Notes under the pieces: generated by a model
Seen by the model: only the letters and a program-made list of their open reading frames with translations
Database searches by the model: none
Told to the model about the DNA's origin: nothing
Translations under genes and position numbers: made by a program
Source: Methanoregula sp. UBA154
GTDB lineage: Archaea; Halobacteriota; Methanomicrobia; Methanomicrobiales; Methanospirillaceae
DNA: 64,000 bases
NCBI GenBank assembly: GCA_002502245.1
Contig: DAPW01000032.1
Coordinates: forward strand, 97,230 to 161,229
Direction: 5' to 3'
Shown here: positions 32,819-42,607 of the stretch, piece after piece
Layout of the letters: each line of letters begins with the position of its first letter
How positions within the stretch are numbered: position 1 is the stretch's first letter

Positions 32819-33376
32819 ATGGATCTTCTGACCCCGGTCCTGATCGGTATCGGACTCTCGATGGATTGTTTTGCCGTTTCGCTCGCTGTCGGGAGCACCA
32901 CAATGTCAAGGCTCTCCCGTAACGGTCTCATCCTGGCCCTCTTCTTTGGCGGGTTTCAGACCGGAATGCTGGTAGCGGGCTGGGCAGCCGGGATCTCAGT
33001 CATCGGATATATATCAGCATACGACCACTGGATTGCCTTCATCCTGCTGCTGGTTGTCGGCGGTAAAATGATACGGGAGGGCATGCAGGGCGAAGACCTG
33101 GAACCACAGAGCAGTTTCCGGATTATCCCTCTGGTGGCGCTTTCTCTTGCCACCAGTATCGATGCCCTTGCTGTCGGCGTCGGCTTCGGGGTACTCCGGA
33201 GTGCCGTTCTGGTTCCGGCGCTCATCATCGGGACAACCTGTGGCACCATCTCGTTTGCCGGAGTAATGCTTGGCGGACAGCTTGAGGATCTGCTCGGTAA
33301 CAGAATGGAGATCGCCGGTGGCCTGATCCTCATCCTGATAGGAGTGAAAATCCTTTCAGAACACCTGATATTCTGA
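32819..33376 (+). CDS. mntP: Manganese efflux pump MntP
   Basis: This 185-residue integral membrane protein has about six helices. GLSMDCFAVSLAVGS and SLATSIDALAVGVGFG are the two conserved acidic repeats of MntP. It exports Mn(II). It starts 26 bp after uvsE and could share its transcript. No mnt riboswitch-like leader is seen in the short gap. Confidence 0.93.
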   Translation: MDLLTPVLIGIGLSMDCFAVSLAVGSTTMSRLSRNGLILALFFGGFQTGMLVAGWAAGISVIGYISAYDHWIAFILLLVVGGKMIREGMQGEDLEPQSSFRIIPLVALSLATSIDALAVGVGFGVLRSAVLVPALIIGTTCGTISFAGVMLGGQLEDLLGNRMEIAGGLILILIGVKILSEHLIF

Positions 33377-33474
33377 AAGAATCACGAACCCGCTCCTTCT
33401 GGTAATCATCAGTCATGGAGCAAGATAAAAAAAAGATAGGTGCAGGATGCACCCATAATTCCAGGATCTTCGCG

Positions 33475-33930
33475 TTACCAGACTTCGGGGAAAGCCATGT
33501 TGGTATAGATGTCCTCAAGCCGGGCCTTGTGACCGCGTTCCATGTTTGCCAGCTGGGAGAAGAGCAGCTGGGTCTCATTGTCGCCGGCCAGCTTCGCGAG
33601 CTGAGTATACATCTGCATGGCTTCCAGTTCCTTCTTGATCGCGACAACAATACCTTCGATTGGTTTCATGTCAACGGTGAGAGCGGGAGAAGCAAGGGTA
33701 TCTGCCACTTTGTAATCATGGGATGCATCAAATTTCATCTTTGATACATCTTTCGTGAGCATTCCCTGAAGGAACTCGCGGTGCTTCTTTTCTTCACCGG
33801 CAAGCTCTGCGAACAGCGATTTTAATGCGACGCTTTTTACCTTGCCCGCAACACCGTTGTAAAACGAATATGCCTCAACTTCCCTGTCGATTGCCATTGA
33901 AATGATCTTCTTTGCATCATCTGCATTCAT
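33475..33930 (-). CDS. Ferritin-like / rubrerythrin-type protein
   Basis: This 151-residue four-helix protein starts at ATG 33930, chosen because GAGGTG lies at good distance; a GTG three codons earlier is less likely. REVEAYSFYNGVAG and GEEKKHREFL give the first ExxxxxxY/ExxH iron-ligand helices. KKELEAMQMYTQLA and MERGHKARLEDIY give the second pair. No rubredoxin domain is attached. It probably handles peroxide or iron. A TATA-like CTTATATAG lies about 45 nt upstream. Confidence 0.88.
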   Translation of the reverse strand: MNADDAKKIISMAIDREVEAYSFYNGVAGKVKSVALKSLFAELAGEEKKHREFLQGMLTKDVSKMKFDASHDYKVADTLASPALTVDMKPIEGIVVAIKKELEAMQMYTQLAKLAGDNETQLLFSQLANMERGHKARLEDIYTNMAFPEVW

Positions 33931-34851
33931 TTTTTTCACACCTCTTTTTTTTTTAAATTGTATTACTAATTACACTATATAAGAACATTGTTTCTATCCG
34001 AAGGGAAAGTATTCGTGATTCAGCTGACTCTCAGGAAAAATTAACTGAAAATTCATCCGCTCTGGTTCATTACTACAAAGGAAACACTTCACCAACCGAT
34101 TCGGCAGATCTCATCATTCCTTTGCACAACAATATCGGATCCCGGCGCTCACCTCCAGCCGGGTGCGTCCGGTACACCCGGCGACGGAGGCCCTCAAAAA
34201 CGGGGTGATCCGCGTTTTCCGGGAGAATTCAATCGGATTCGGCTGCGAGTCCGCATGAGAAAAACAAAGGTGCCCATCAGCCATTGGATTCGTTCAGAAT
34301 GAAGCGCACCCGGGGGCACGGCAGACCAGCGTCGCAATTACAGGCGATACGAGAAGCGGGGGACGTCCTGCAACTGCGCAGACCATTGCTCCCCCATAAT
34401 TCCGCTCCCGCGATCGTGGAATCGTATCCGGGACGTACCGGGAACTGTCAGGTATGCCGAAAAGTACGAAGCGGTTGTCAGGTGCCGGAGCTGGTTGGTA
34501 CCGATGGTCTGCATGATCTCAGGGTCGGCAGAGAGTACCTTGAACATGTGCCTGTAAGCCCGGTTCAGCGGTTCGGGACTATCCGAAAGGATACCAATTC
34601 TTCCGGGCACTGCAATGCTTGCGGTTAAAAGACCGGCATCCCGTACCGCAATGAATCAGCCACGTCTTCGGTGGCCCGAGTACATGCAGGGAATCGATCA
34701 GCACACACTTCATACGATGATTATAGTTCCGACTCTTTCCCGGCATCCTTTTCCTCAAGTGATCGATCTGTTAAGGTCAGTCACTGCATTTTCCTGGTAT
34801 TCTGATCCATTTTTCCGGAATGCTTATTATCCATGATGCGCTTTTCCAGTT
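33931..34851. other. Long gap with hairpin and possible gene fragment
   Basis: The left part is the promoter of the ferritin-like gene. A strong hairpin is at 34152-34190. A minus-strand open frame at 34338-34610 (90 codons; MPGRIGILSDSPEPLNRAYR ... YFSAYLTVPGTSRIRFHDRG) has protein-like composition but a GTG start, no ribosome site and no recognised family, so it may be a remnant. The overlapping plus-strand frame looks like its shadow. Confidence 0.35.
34152..34190. other. Stable hairpin
   Basis: CCTCC-A-GCCGGGTG (34152-34165) pairs with CACCCGGC-GAC-GGAGG (34175-34190) around a 9-nt loop, giving 13 paired bases with a small internal bulge. No T-run follows on either strand, so it is not a standard terminator. 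It could be part of a structured RNA. Confidence 0.5.
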
Positions 34852-35469
34852 ATGCATATCCGCTGGTTCATGCTCCTTACCGGAATCCTGACTGCCTTCG
34901 TGATTTTTGGAGGGTGCACTTCAAACACGTCCCCGTCAACGCCCCCGGCCTCGCCGGGATCCATCCAGCCTGTACAATCAGGCCAGCCGGTACAACCGGC
35001 CGCGTCCTCAGGGCAGTTAACCCTCAGTGTGGCTTCGCTGAGCCCTGGCTCGGCCCTCCCTGATGTATATACCTGTAAAGGTACCAGCGAATCCCCGGCT
35101 GTATCTTGGAGCGGCATTCCTGCCGGGACGAAAAGCCTTGTCCTTATCCTCGATGATCCCGATGCTATTTCCGGTACGTTCACTCACTGGCTTGTCTACA
35201 ACATCCCCCCGCGATCCGGGGAACTGGCACAGGGCCAGCCCAACGCCAAAGTACTCTCAAATGAAGCACAGCATGGTGAGAGCAGCACCGGGGAACGGGG
35301 ATACAAACCCCCGTGCCCGCCCATTGGTTCGACTCACCGCTATATTTTCCACCTGTACGCAGCCGATATCTATCTCCCCCTGCCAACCGCAGACCGGGCA
35401 GCAATCGACCAGGCTCTGGCCGGACACATACTGGAAAAGACCGAGTTTATCACGACGTTCAAGCGGTAA
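34852..35469 (+). CDS. PEBP/YbhB-family lipoprotein
   Basis: This 205-residue secreted protein has a hydrophobic signal ending in FGGC (lipobox Cys at about residue 22). A Pro/Ser/Gln-rich linker to residue 55 follows, then a phosphatidylethanolamine-binding-protein domain: SPAVSWSGIPAGTKSLVLILDDPDA, FTHWLVYNIPP, YKPPCPPIGSTHRYIFHLYA. It is probably anchored on the outside of the cell membrane. The ligand is unknown. Confidence 0.9.
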   Translation: MHIRWFMLLTGILTAFVIFGGCTSNTSPSTPPASPGSIQPVQSGQPVQPAASSGQLTLSVASLSPGSALPDVYTCKGTSESPAVSWSGIPAGTKSLVLILDDPDAISGTFTHWLVYNIPPRSGELAQGQPNAKVLSNEAQHGESSTGERGYKPPCPPIGSTHRYIFHLYAADIYLPLPTADRAAIDQALAGHILEKTEFITTFKR

Positions 35470-35749
35470 CTCCTCTCTTTTTCATTGCCGGTATGATCCC
35501 AGGAAAAACCGGAAAACGCTCATACCTGTCAGGTGCAGGTATGATGTCAGGAAATCCGACTCCAGCAATGTTCTGATTCTCTCCTGCAGGAGCAGGCTGC
35601 GGTATCGATACGCTCTGTACGCTTGAGCTGACTGACGGTTTATGCCCCGGATCCCGTCCGGATACCCGGCAACCTTCCGGCGGGAAGGATGCAGGTGATC
35701 CCGCGATGACTCCCTCCCTGTAAAAAAGTGAAGAGTGTGCCGGTTCCGG

Positions 35750-36838
35750 CTATTCCAGGGTCCGCCGGAACGTTGAAATGCCAAGGATAATTGCCACTCC
35801 CGAGAAGACCAGCAAGGCCAGCAGGTCCATCCCGATCACGTCAAGTCCCTGCCCGCGAAGGATGATACTTCTCATGGCATCAACAGCATAGTATTCCGGG
35901 TTGATGACCGTGATCCAGCGCAACCAGTCCGGCATCCCGATGACCGGGTAAAATGCTCCGCTGGTCATAAAAAGGATGAGGCTGACGAATGCAGCGACCG
36001 CTGAGTATTCCTGCTGGTTGGTAAACCGCGATGCAATGGAGACCATCAGGCTGGTAACGCCAAGACTGGTGATAAAGAGAACGATGAGGATCAGGAAGAA
36101 ATCCCCTGCGCTCTGGATGATGATTCCGGTTATGAGGACAGCAACGATAAAAATGATAAAACCTGAAAGAAATGCACGGATGGTCCCACTTCCGATCATA
36201 CCAAGGATAATGCTCGATCTTTTTACCGGCGTGACAAGATAGCCCTCGACGATACCCAGTTCGCGGTCCTTGATCAGGGCAAGACCCCCGCCCATCATGG
36301 TGCTCATAAAAATTGCCATGACAATGACACCGACCCCGAAGAACTGAATGTATTTGATATCCCCGTATATCCTGTTGACCGCAACCGGATTATCTGCTCC
36401 GCTGGTTATGAGTACGGCCTGCACTCCTGACTGGATCAGGGCGGGAATGATATAATCCGAACTGTCCACATAGAGGCGGACCACATGGTCCCGGGAAATG
36501 GGGGACGGGAAAATGACCACCCCTTTGACAATCCCGTTCCCCAGATCCCGCTTGGCCTTCTGCTCATCAGTATAAACGGCGACGTCAAACGTCCGCGGGT
36601 AGTCCCTCTGGGCAAAATTCTGCAATCCCTCAACTGCTGAAACGAACAGGGGAGTATTGTCGGTGAAGGGTTCCTCCTGCACGACTGCTACGGGGATATG
36701 CGTGATCGTCCCACCCATCGCGTTGCCGAAGATGATCAGGTACATGATCGGCATGAAAAGGGTCATGACAATGACGACCGGGTTGGACAGAAATTTCTTG
36801 AAATCACGTTTAAAAATTGCCAGTGCCCCTCGTATCAT
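35750..36838 (-). CDS. ABC-2 type exporter permease
   Basis: This 362-residue membrane protein has one N-terminal helix (VVIVMTLFMPIMYLIIFG), an extracellular domain of about 130 residues, and five C-terminal helices. The order matches ABC-2 permeases of the drug/antibiotic exporter type (GLALIKDRELGIVEGYLVTP). Its ATG overlaps the stop of the ATPase gene by 4 bp. The substrate is unknown. Confidence 0.92.
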   Translation of the reverse strand: MIRGALAIFKRDFKKFLSNPVVIVMTLFMPIMYLIIFGNAMGGTITHIPVAVVQEEPFTDNTPLFVSAVEGLQNFAQRDYPRTFDVAVYTDEQKAKRDLGNGIVKGVVIFPSPISRDHVVRLYVDSSDYIIPALIQSGVQAVLITSGADNPVAVNRIYGDIKYIQFFGVGVIVMAIFMSTMMGGGLALIKDRELGIVEGYLVTPVKRSSIILGMIGSGTIRAFLSGFIIFIVAVLITGIIIQSAGDFFLILIVLFITSLGVTSLMVSIASRFTNQQEYSAVAAFVSLILFMTSGAFYPVIGMPDWLRWITVINPEYYAVDAMRSIILRGQGLDVIGMDLLALLVFSGVAIILGISTFRRTLE

Positions 36839-37899
36839 CGTTCCAGTCCCCCTTGTGCAGGCAGGAATCCGCTGGTTCCGGTTCCATCGAGTTTTTTGCC
36901 GGTGAGATAGATGAACACGTCCTCAAGTGATGGCGGGCGTATGGAAATCGAGTTCATCCAGATGGAATGTTTTTCAAGGATAGCAACAATGGCCGGTAGT
37001 ACCCTGCTCCCGTTTTTTGCCGAAATAACCAGTTTCAGGTCCCGGAACTCAACAGAATTGATCATACCGTTTTCGCGAAGAGCTGACAGGACGCCCTCAC
37101 TCACCGAATCCGTCCCAATCTCGATGAGGTCTCCCGCAGGGATCAGTTTTCGCAGGTTATCCGTGGTATCCAGTGAAATGAGTCTGCCCTTATCCACGAA
37201 TGCGATGCGGTCGCAGAGTTTTTCCGCCTCATCCATGTAATGCGTTGTCAGGATGATCGTGGTCTTTTCTTTATTCAGGGCTGAGATCTGCAGCCAGACC
37301 TCGCGCCGTGCTTCCGGGTCGAGCCCTATGGTTGGCTCATCGAGAAACAGGATGAGCGGGTGATGAATGAAAGCCCGGACAATCTCGAGTTTTCGCCGCA
37401 TACCCCCGGAGAATGTCTCGACTCTCATATGGGCGCGGTCCTCAAGGCCGGTCATTGCAAGGAGCTGCCAGATCCGTGCATCAAGGTCACTATCGGGGAT
37501 ATTCACCAGCTTCCCATAAAATTCAAGGTTATCGTAGGCAGTCAGTTCAACATCCAGCGTGCTGTTCTGCGGGCAGACCCCGATGATACCGCGTATCTTT
37601 TCCGGGGCTTTTGTAATCTCATACCGGTCAACAAACGCCGTTCCGGTTGTCGGCTGTAACAGGGTCGTGAGGATCCGTATCAGGGTGCTTTTACCGGCCC
37701 CGTTGGGTCCGAGAAGGCCGAATATTTCTCCCCTTCTGACATCAAACGAAACGTCATCAACTGCGGTCACGGTTTTTGTCGTGCTCCCAAACGTTTTTGT
37801 GATGTGATCGATGCGGATGATATTTTCAGGTATTTCATCCCATCCGGTTGCCGACGCCCGTGGCGGGTCTTTCAATGACGGGGAAGAGCTGGTATCCAT
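36835..37899 (-). CDS. ABC exporter ATP-binding protein (DrrA type)
   Basis: This 354-residue ATPase has Walker A GPNGAGKST, LSGGM-type signature written as FSGGMRRKLEI, and Walker B LFLDEPTIGLDPEARRE. The C-terminal extension after residue 250 is that of the daunorubicin-resistance-type group. GAGGGGC precedes the ATG at 37899. It is the middle gene of marR-ATPase-permease. Confidence 0.93.
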   Translation of the reverse strand: MDTSSSPSLKDPPRASATGWDEIPENIIRIDHITKTFGSTTKTVTAVDDVSFDVRRGEIFGLLGPNGAGKSTLIRILTTLLQPTTGTAFVDRYEITKAPEKIRGIIGVCPQNSTLDVELTAYDNLEFYGKLVNIPDSDLDARIWQLLAMTGLEDRAHMRVETFSGGMRRKLEIVRAFIHHPLILFLDEPTIGLDPEARREVWLQISALNKEKTTIILTTHYMDEAEKLCDRIAFVDKGRLISLDTTDNLRKLIPAGDLIEIGTDSVSEGVLSALRENGMINSVEFRDLKLVISAKNGSRVLPAIVAILEKHSIWMNSISIRPPSLEDVFIYLTGKKLDGTGTSGFLPAQGGLER

Positions 37900-37907
37900 A
37901 ATGCCCC

Positions 37908-38345
37908 TCAGGTCAGTTTTCCAAAAATTTTTTGCAGGTGCCCAAGCGAAGTGCAGAGCTGTCCGGTATCTTCCCGGTCCAGACCGGCGAGCAGTGTTTT
38001 AACGCAGGTTTTAGCTGAGTCAGATGCCCGGTGCAGATGTTTTTTTCCGGAAGGAGTAATGGTTACCAGAATTACCCTGCGGTCATCAGGGTCATACCCC
38101 CGTTTGATCCATCCTTTTTCCATGAGGTCGTCAATGAGCACAGTCATATACGGTTTTGAAATATTCAGCACCCGTCCGATCTCCGATAGGGAGTGCGGAC
38201 CCGGTCTCACCAGAACCTCCAGCATCCTGTACCGGGCAGGTTCCCGGCCGGAAATCCGCGTGTTGATCCTGATGATGTGTTTGTGATATACCGGCATCAG
38301 CGCAAGCAGGCTGTCTGCAATTTTATCTGTCGGGTTCCCGTTCAC
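37908..38345 (-). CDS. MarR-family transcriptional regulator
   Basis: This 145-residue winged-helix regulator has GPHSLSEIGRVLNISKPYMTVLIDDLMEKGWI as the recognition region and RGYDPDDRRVILVTIT as the wing. It starts at GTG 38345. It is 8 bp from the exporter ATPase gene and probably represses the operon in response to the exported compound. An AGTTCT-N5-AGAACT inverted repeat about 40 nt upstream is a candidate operator. Confidence 0.9.
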   Translation of the reverse strand: MNGNPTDKIADSLLALMPVYHKHIIRINTRISGREPARYRMLEVLVRPGPHSLSEIGRVLNISKPYMTVLIDDLMEKGWIKRGYDPDDRRVILVTITPSGKKHLHRASDSAKTCVKTLLAGLDREDTGQLCTSLGHLQKIFGKLT

Positions 38346-38383
38346 AACTGCTCACGTAAGCGGGATCGGTTCCATTGGCTGAT

Positions 38384-38400
38384 AGTTCTTTTGGAGAACT
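38384..38400. promoter_or_regulatory. Candidate MarR operator
   Basis: This is a perfect 6-bp inverted repeat, AGTTCT-TTTGG-AGAACT, upstream of the marR start. MarR proteins commonly bind such sites near their own promoter. No second copy was noticed in the window. Confidence 0.4.
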
Positions 38401-38560
38401 GTTTTTAGACCGGACTATTCGCCATGAGAGTGAGGAACCGGAGGGGAAATGGGTACCCTGATCGCGCTGTTGTCTGTGGTGTCCCTGCAATGGTTTATCA
38501 GCTCCGTGGTTCTTCATTATTGCAAGACATGAATAGTTGCCCGGAAGGAGGAAGAAACCG

Positions 38561-39621
38561 TGATCTCGCTTCGTTTTTACCGGATTTATGACATCGGCAG
38601 GGAAATAGACCTGGACTGGCTGGAACGGGCCCTCGCGCAGAGTTATTTTACGGCGAGAACGAGTTTCGTACGGGTCAAACAGAAATCTATTATGATCGAG
38701 GAGCCCCCCCTCATGATCCAGATGAACCCAATTCGGGTAGAACGTGACGGGAAGCCGTTTGAATTTTCCGTTGTTGCCCGGGTGTATGATATCGGGGTTA
38801 TCAGCTTCTGTTTAATTTTTGAAAACCCGGATGCTCATTATTCCACCCTTGAGGAGATTGCGTTTTTATTTGCCGGGCAGGAAGGGCTGAGTGAATTCTA
38901 CGTGCAGTACCTCAAGACTCTCGGCGAGATCGTCAAACCTCACATCAGGAATTTCGCAATCGATCCGGATTTCTTTGAGGATTACACGGTCTACGTGACA
39001 GATCACCGCGACGACACTCTCGATCATGTCCCCCTTCTGATCGGTGAAAAGGCCACGGTATCCCCCCAGACACGGGAGGATATCCTGAAAAACTCTCTCA
39101 GCTACACAACTGACGATCTCGCGATCATTTCCTGGGATTCCGCCCTTCTCTGCAATCCGGAAAGCCCGGCCGATATCATCGACCTGATCGAATTTGCCAA
39201 TGTGCAGGTGCTGGAGCTCAGGTACTATGACCGCGAGCTGACCCGCGAGATGGAGAAGATGTATGATGACATTGAACATGCCGACCGGTTATCGCAGTTC
39301 CGCCGCAGCCGCCAGTACCATGCCATCATGGCAAAACAGATGGAGAATTCCGCAGAGATCTCCGAGGTCATTGAAAAAGTCAACAACCTGATCAAGGTCA
39401 CCGAGGACGTCTATTATGCCCGGGTCTATGCCACTGCCTTAAAAGTGCTCCGGAGCGGGTTGTGGAGCGAGAGTGTGAGCCGGAAAATTGATATTATCCG
39501 CGAGAACTATTCCATGCTCTCTGATGAGGTCCGAATCCAGCACTCCAATCGTCTTGAGTGGGTGGTCATCATCCTCATTGCGCTCGAGCTCGTTCTCGCG
39601 ATCTGGCAGAGCATCGGGTAA
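38561..39621 (+). CDS. RMD1/DUF155-like protein with C-terminal membrane anchor
   Basis: This protein of about 353 residues starts at GTG (MISLRFYRIYDIGREIDL) just after GGAGG. The first two thirds are soluble. The section YDDIEHADRLSQFRRSRQYH... EVIEKVNNLIKVTEDVYYARVYA is helical and resembles the C-terminal part of the RMD1/DUF155 family. A single membrane helix (WVVIILIALELVLAIW) ends the protein. The function in archaea is unknown. It stands alone on its strand. Confidence 0.65.
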
Positions 39622-40051
39622 CGGGATTTTACTCTTCCATCAGATCCCCGTGCGGGGGAGAAAAACCCGGGACATCATGCTCGAAACCATCAGGAAAGCG
39701 GGTACAGGATCCGTGACGATGAGATAATCCGCATCTCCGGCCGGGGATCCATTTCCGTCAAACACGCCTGAAGGTTATTCACTGATATCGTTGTCATCAG
39801 GAAAATCACCCGGGAACGATTGTTCCGGCATTATGCGGTTTTTAGCACGATCAGTAGTAATATATATTCATTGAACCTTCGGTATGACACGATTGAACTG
39901 TTATTATCTGGGCAATATATATTGGGGGGAACCCCTGCTTTACCTGACATACCGGCATGAGCGAGGCCGGACCACAACGCCAAATTGCAGCACCGGCCCG
40001 GCCTGCTCTGAAGGGCCGGTATCGGATCATCATTGCATGGGAAGGTGATGT
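39622..40051. other. Gap with AT palindrome upstream of thioredoxin-like gene
   Basis: No gene is seen. The 12-bp palindrome CAATATATATTG (about 39914-39925) and a nearby TAATATATATTC (about 39869) are TATA-like. The first could start the transcript of the gene at 40052 with a leader of about 110 nt containing a GC-rich hairpin (GCCGG / CCGGC pairs near 39975-40020). Confidence 0.4.
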
Positions 40052-40351
40052 ATGACAAAACTGATTGTCTACTCGAAAGAAAAAAATCCCCAATGTGAAG
40101 AGCTGAAAGATGCCCTGAAAGAAGAAGGGATCGCGTACCAGGAGATCGATATCCGGAAACCCGAAGCCATTTCAGAACTCAGGAAGAACGGCTGTTTTGC
40201 CCTTGAACCCCCGGTGCTTCAGGTTGTCCAGGATAAGCGATCACAGTGGTTTTTTAAAAACGACGACCTGTTCTGGGATGGCCGGCTTATCCGGGAAACC
40301 ATAAAGGATGTGATGCGGATTTCGCGTCCCCGGACAGCTTGGCCTTATTGA
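40052..40351 (+). CDS. Small thioredoxin/glutaredoxin-fold protein
   Basis: This 99-residue protein starts MTKLIVYSKEKNPQCEELKDALKEEGI. It has the beta-alpha-beta start of glutaredoxins with one Cys (CEE) where CxxC is usual, then IDIRKPEAISELRKNGCF, and the cis-Pro region PPVLQVV. A single active-site Cys suggests monothiol chemistry or a non-redox role. GGAAGGTG precedes the ATG. Confidence 0.75.
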   Translation: MTKLIVYSKEKNPQCEELKDALKEEGIAYQEIDIRKPEAISELRKNGCFALEPPVLQVVQDKRSQWFFKNDDLFWDGRLIRETIKDVMRISRPRTAWPY

Positions 40352-40905
40352 AATTCAGTTCCACCTTTTTTCTGTCCGTTCCTGCCAGGATCGACCGGGA
40401 TACGTGACACGATATTTCAATAAAAGGCATATCCGGAAAAACAGCGGCTTCTCAGGTGCGTTGCACTACTTTTTTGGGATCTTTCAAACTCAACAATTTG
40501 CTCTGTAGAAATCTTGTTTTTATAAAGTGAACTTACCGAAGACCAGGCCATATGTTATCGTCAGAAGGTGTGGTTTTCACCGTCAAAGAATCCTGGGGGA
40601 ATTCTGATACACCGGAGCCTGCTAAGAGTCCGGTTGTACCTCATTTCCCCCGCACCCCGAATTTTAGAGGTCATAATCCGGAAAAATGCGGAACCGTGCC
40701 GGAATGGTTGGGGTGTCTCTGGTGGGAACGGATGAGGTCATAAATAGCAACGTTAGAGTGGCCGAAAGAAAGAGGGAATGTGGTTTGGACGCAGCGGGTA
40801 CCGGCAGGGGGGGGATGTGCCTGCATCCTCACCAAGAACGTCTGGGATAAAGAGAAATTCAACAGAGCACGAAAATCCAAAGATACAGGCAACAGAAAAA
40901 AGGAT
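40352..40905. other. Gap with no firm gene
   Basis: A TATA-like TTTTTATAAAG (about 40515-40525) is followed 27 bp later by an ATG opening a 63-codon frame (40552-40743), which would suit a leaderless gene. However, the peptide is Pro/Trp-rich and unlike known families, so it is not called. Two GAGGTCATAA copies occur at about 40669 and 40734. Confidence 0.35.
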
Positions 40906-41247
40906 TCAGAGATACCGGTTCTTCCGCAACCAGTCTGCCTGGGGCGGGAGGTACCGGTAGATAATATCGCACTTGTCGTCCTGAAAGCTCCAGGGGGTGA
41001 CGATCAGGATATCGCCTTCCCGGATCCAGACACGCTTTTTGATCTTGCCCTTGATCCTCCCCATCCGGGTAACTCCGTCGTAACACCGCACCCGGATATG
41101 ATTTGCCCCCATCATGAGATCTGCAAAAGCAAACTGCTCGTTCGCCCATTTCTTCGGTAACCGTACTCGTACGACCGGAGAACCATCTTCGTTTACTGCA
41201 TTCGGGTCAAAATCATCTTTATTATTGTTGTTATTTCTAATTCGCAC
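40906..41247 (-). CDS. eif1A: Translation initiation factor 1A (aIF1A)
   Basis: This protein of about 113 residues has an OB fold: VVRVRLPKKWANEQFAFADLMMGANHIRVRC and KKRVWIREGDILIVTPW are the RNA-binding core. The N-terminus RIRNNNNNKDDFDPNA has a run of five Asn. The start is placed at GTG 41247. A TTG at 41277 is in frame, but the codons between contain a TATATA promoter-like box. Neither start has an ideal ribosome site. It acts in start-codon selection on the small ribosomal subunit. Confidence 0.92.
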   Translation of the reverse strand: MRIRNNNNNKDDFDPNAVNEDGSPVVRVRLPKKWANEQFAFADLMMGANHIRVRCYDGVTRMGRIKGKIKKRVWIREGDILIVTPWSFQDDKCDIIYRYLPPQADWLRKNRYL

Positions 41248-41422
41248 AACTCCGTTGGTATATATCAATGGTGTCAAATAACAAGAAGGTATGTGTTATC
41301 CTGCAACCCTCCCCTTCCCTCGGGTGTTATATCCTGCTTCCGGAAGACCGGTTGAGATGATACCGGCCTTGCTGGTGTCTGTTCACTTTCTCCCTGCACA
41401 CGAACCTGATTAATATCTCCCC

Positions 41423-42607
41423 GTGGATTATTCACTTCAGGTCATGATCAGTAAAGGTTCATATCTCCGGCAGCTGACTGCGTCGACAGTTCAGATGAGA
41501 TCTGCACCCGTGGAAAAAGAGATTGCCGGGAGTTCGCCGCCATCCGTTTTTATCGGGAGCTGGAATTACCCGGATGTGTATGCCGGCCCGATGGTCACTA
41601 CTGCGCACGGGAATACAGCTATCATGGATACGCCGGAATCCTGGATCCCTGAACACAAAACCCAGGAGGAGATCATCGGGTACCGGCTCAGCCTTATCCG
41701 GGGAAAACAACCGGTGAATGCAGCTGAACTCGATACCCGGTTCATCGAAAAGCTTCAGGATATCTCCCTTTCTGATACTTCTGTTGAGAGCGAAGTGGCA
41801 TTTTCCAGTACACCCGCCGGTACCAGCTTTTCTGAAGAACACACCCCCTTTGGTCCGAGTGCACCGCTCGAGCGGTTTGAGATCGAGACCGGGCGGTGGG
41901 ACCGGGATCTGGAAAAGGTGTTTTATGATACGGATATGAAAGCAGCGGATGCTGTTACAGATCTGCACCGCAAGGGTCTCCTGTTTTCAAGCATCCAGAA
42001 GGCATTCTCCGTCGGGACAATGGGTTGCGGCAGAAGCCGTCACCTTGTGCCGACAAGGTGGGCCATTACCGCCTGCGATACCATGATCGGGGACCATCTC
42101 CTCCCTGATGTTAAAAAATGCCCGGTGATTGATACCTGGCAGGTTCATGAATTCTCCAGCCTGCATAATAATTATGCAGTCATCCTGATGCCAACGGACT
42201 GGCAGTACGAATGGTCAGAAGCCTTCCTCCATGTCCTCGGGAATGAGGAACTTGTTTTTTCAGACCACGAAGGAAGAAAGAAAAAGACTGCCTATTCCCC
42301 TCTCGGGGGGTGTTATTATTCCTGCAAAATGGCCGTACTTGAGGCACTTGCACGGGAGCGGAAACAGGCGGGGGCAATCATCCTCCGGGAAGCACTCCAC
42401 GGGTATGTACCGATGGGAGTCTTCAATGTCAGGGAGAATGTGCGAAACGCCATGAACCAGACTCCCTCAGAATTTGAGGATATAAAGTCTGCCTTATCTC
42501 ACATCTCCCGAAAATTTACCCTCCCGGTTACCCGGTTTATTGAAGAAGGGGAACTCCTTCGGAATACGATCCGGATGCGGCAATGCACCCTCCGGGATTT
42601 CTCCTGA
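41423..42607 (+). CDS. Nre-family DNA repair protein with PIP motif
   Basis: This 394-residue archaeal Nre protein starts at GTG 41423. VFIGSWNYPDVYAGPM, GTMGCGRSRHLVPTRWAITACD and REALHGYVPMGVFNVREN are family hallmarks. The last residues, QCTLRDFS, fit the PCNA-interacting pattern QxxLxxF. Nre proteins take part in repair after DNA damage together with UvrABC and PCNA in haloarchaea. A zinc-ribbon N-terminus present in some family members is absent. Confidence 0.9.
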   Translation: MDYSLQVMISKGSYLRQLTASTVQMRSAPVEKEIAGSSPPSVFIGSWNYPDVYAGPMVTTAHGNTAIMDTPESWIPEHKTQEEIIGYRLSLIRGKQPVNAAELDTRFIEKLQDISLSDTSVESEVAFSSTPAGTSFSEEHTPFGPSAPLERFEIETGRWDRDLEKVFYDTDMKAADAVTDLHRKGLLFSSIQKAFSVGTMGCGRSRHLVPTRWAITACDTMIGDHLLPDVKKCPVIDTWQVHEFSSLHNNYAVILMPTDWQYEWSEAFLHVLGNEELVFSDHEGRKKKTAYSPLGGCYYSCKMAVLEALARERKQAGAIILREALHGYVPMGVFNVRENVRNAMNQTPSEFEDIKSALSHISRKFTLPVTRFIEEGELLRNTIRMRQCTLRDFS

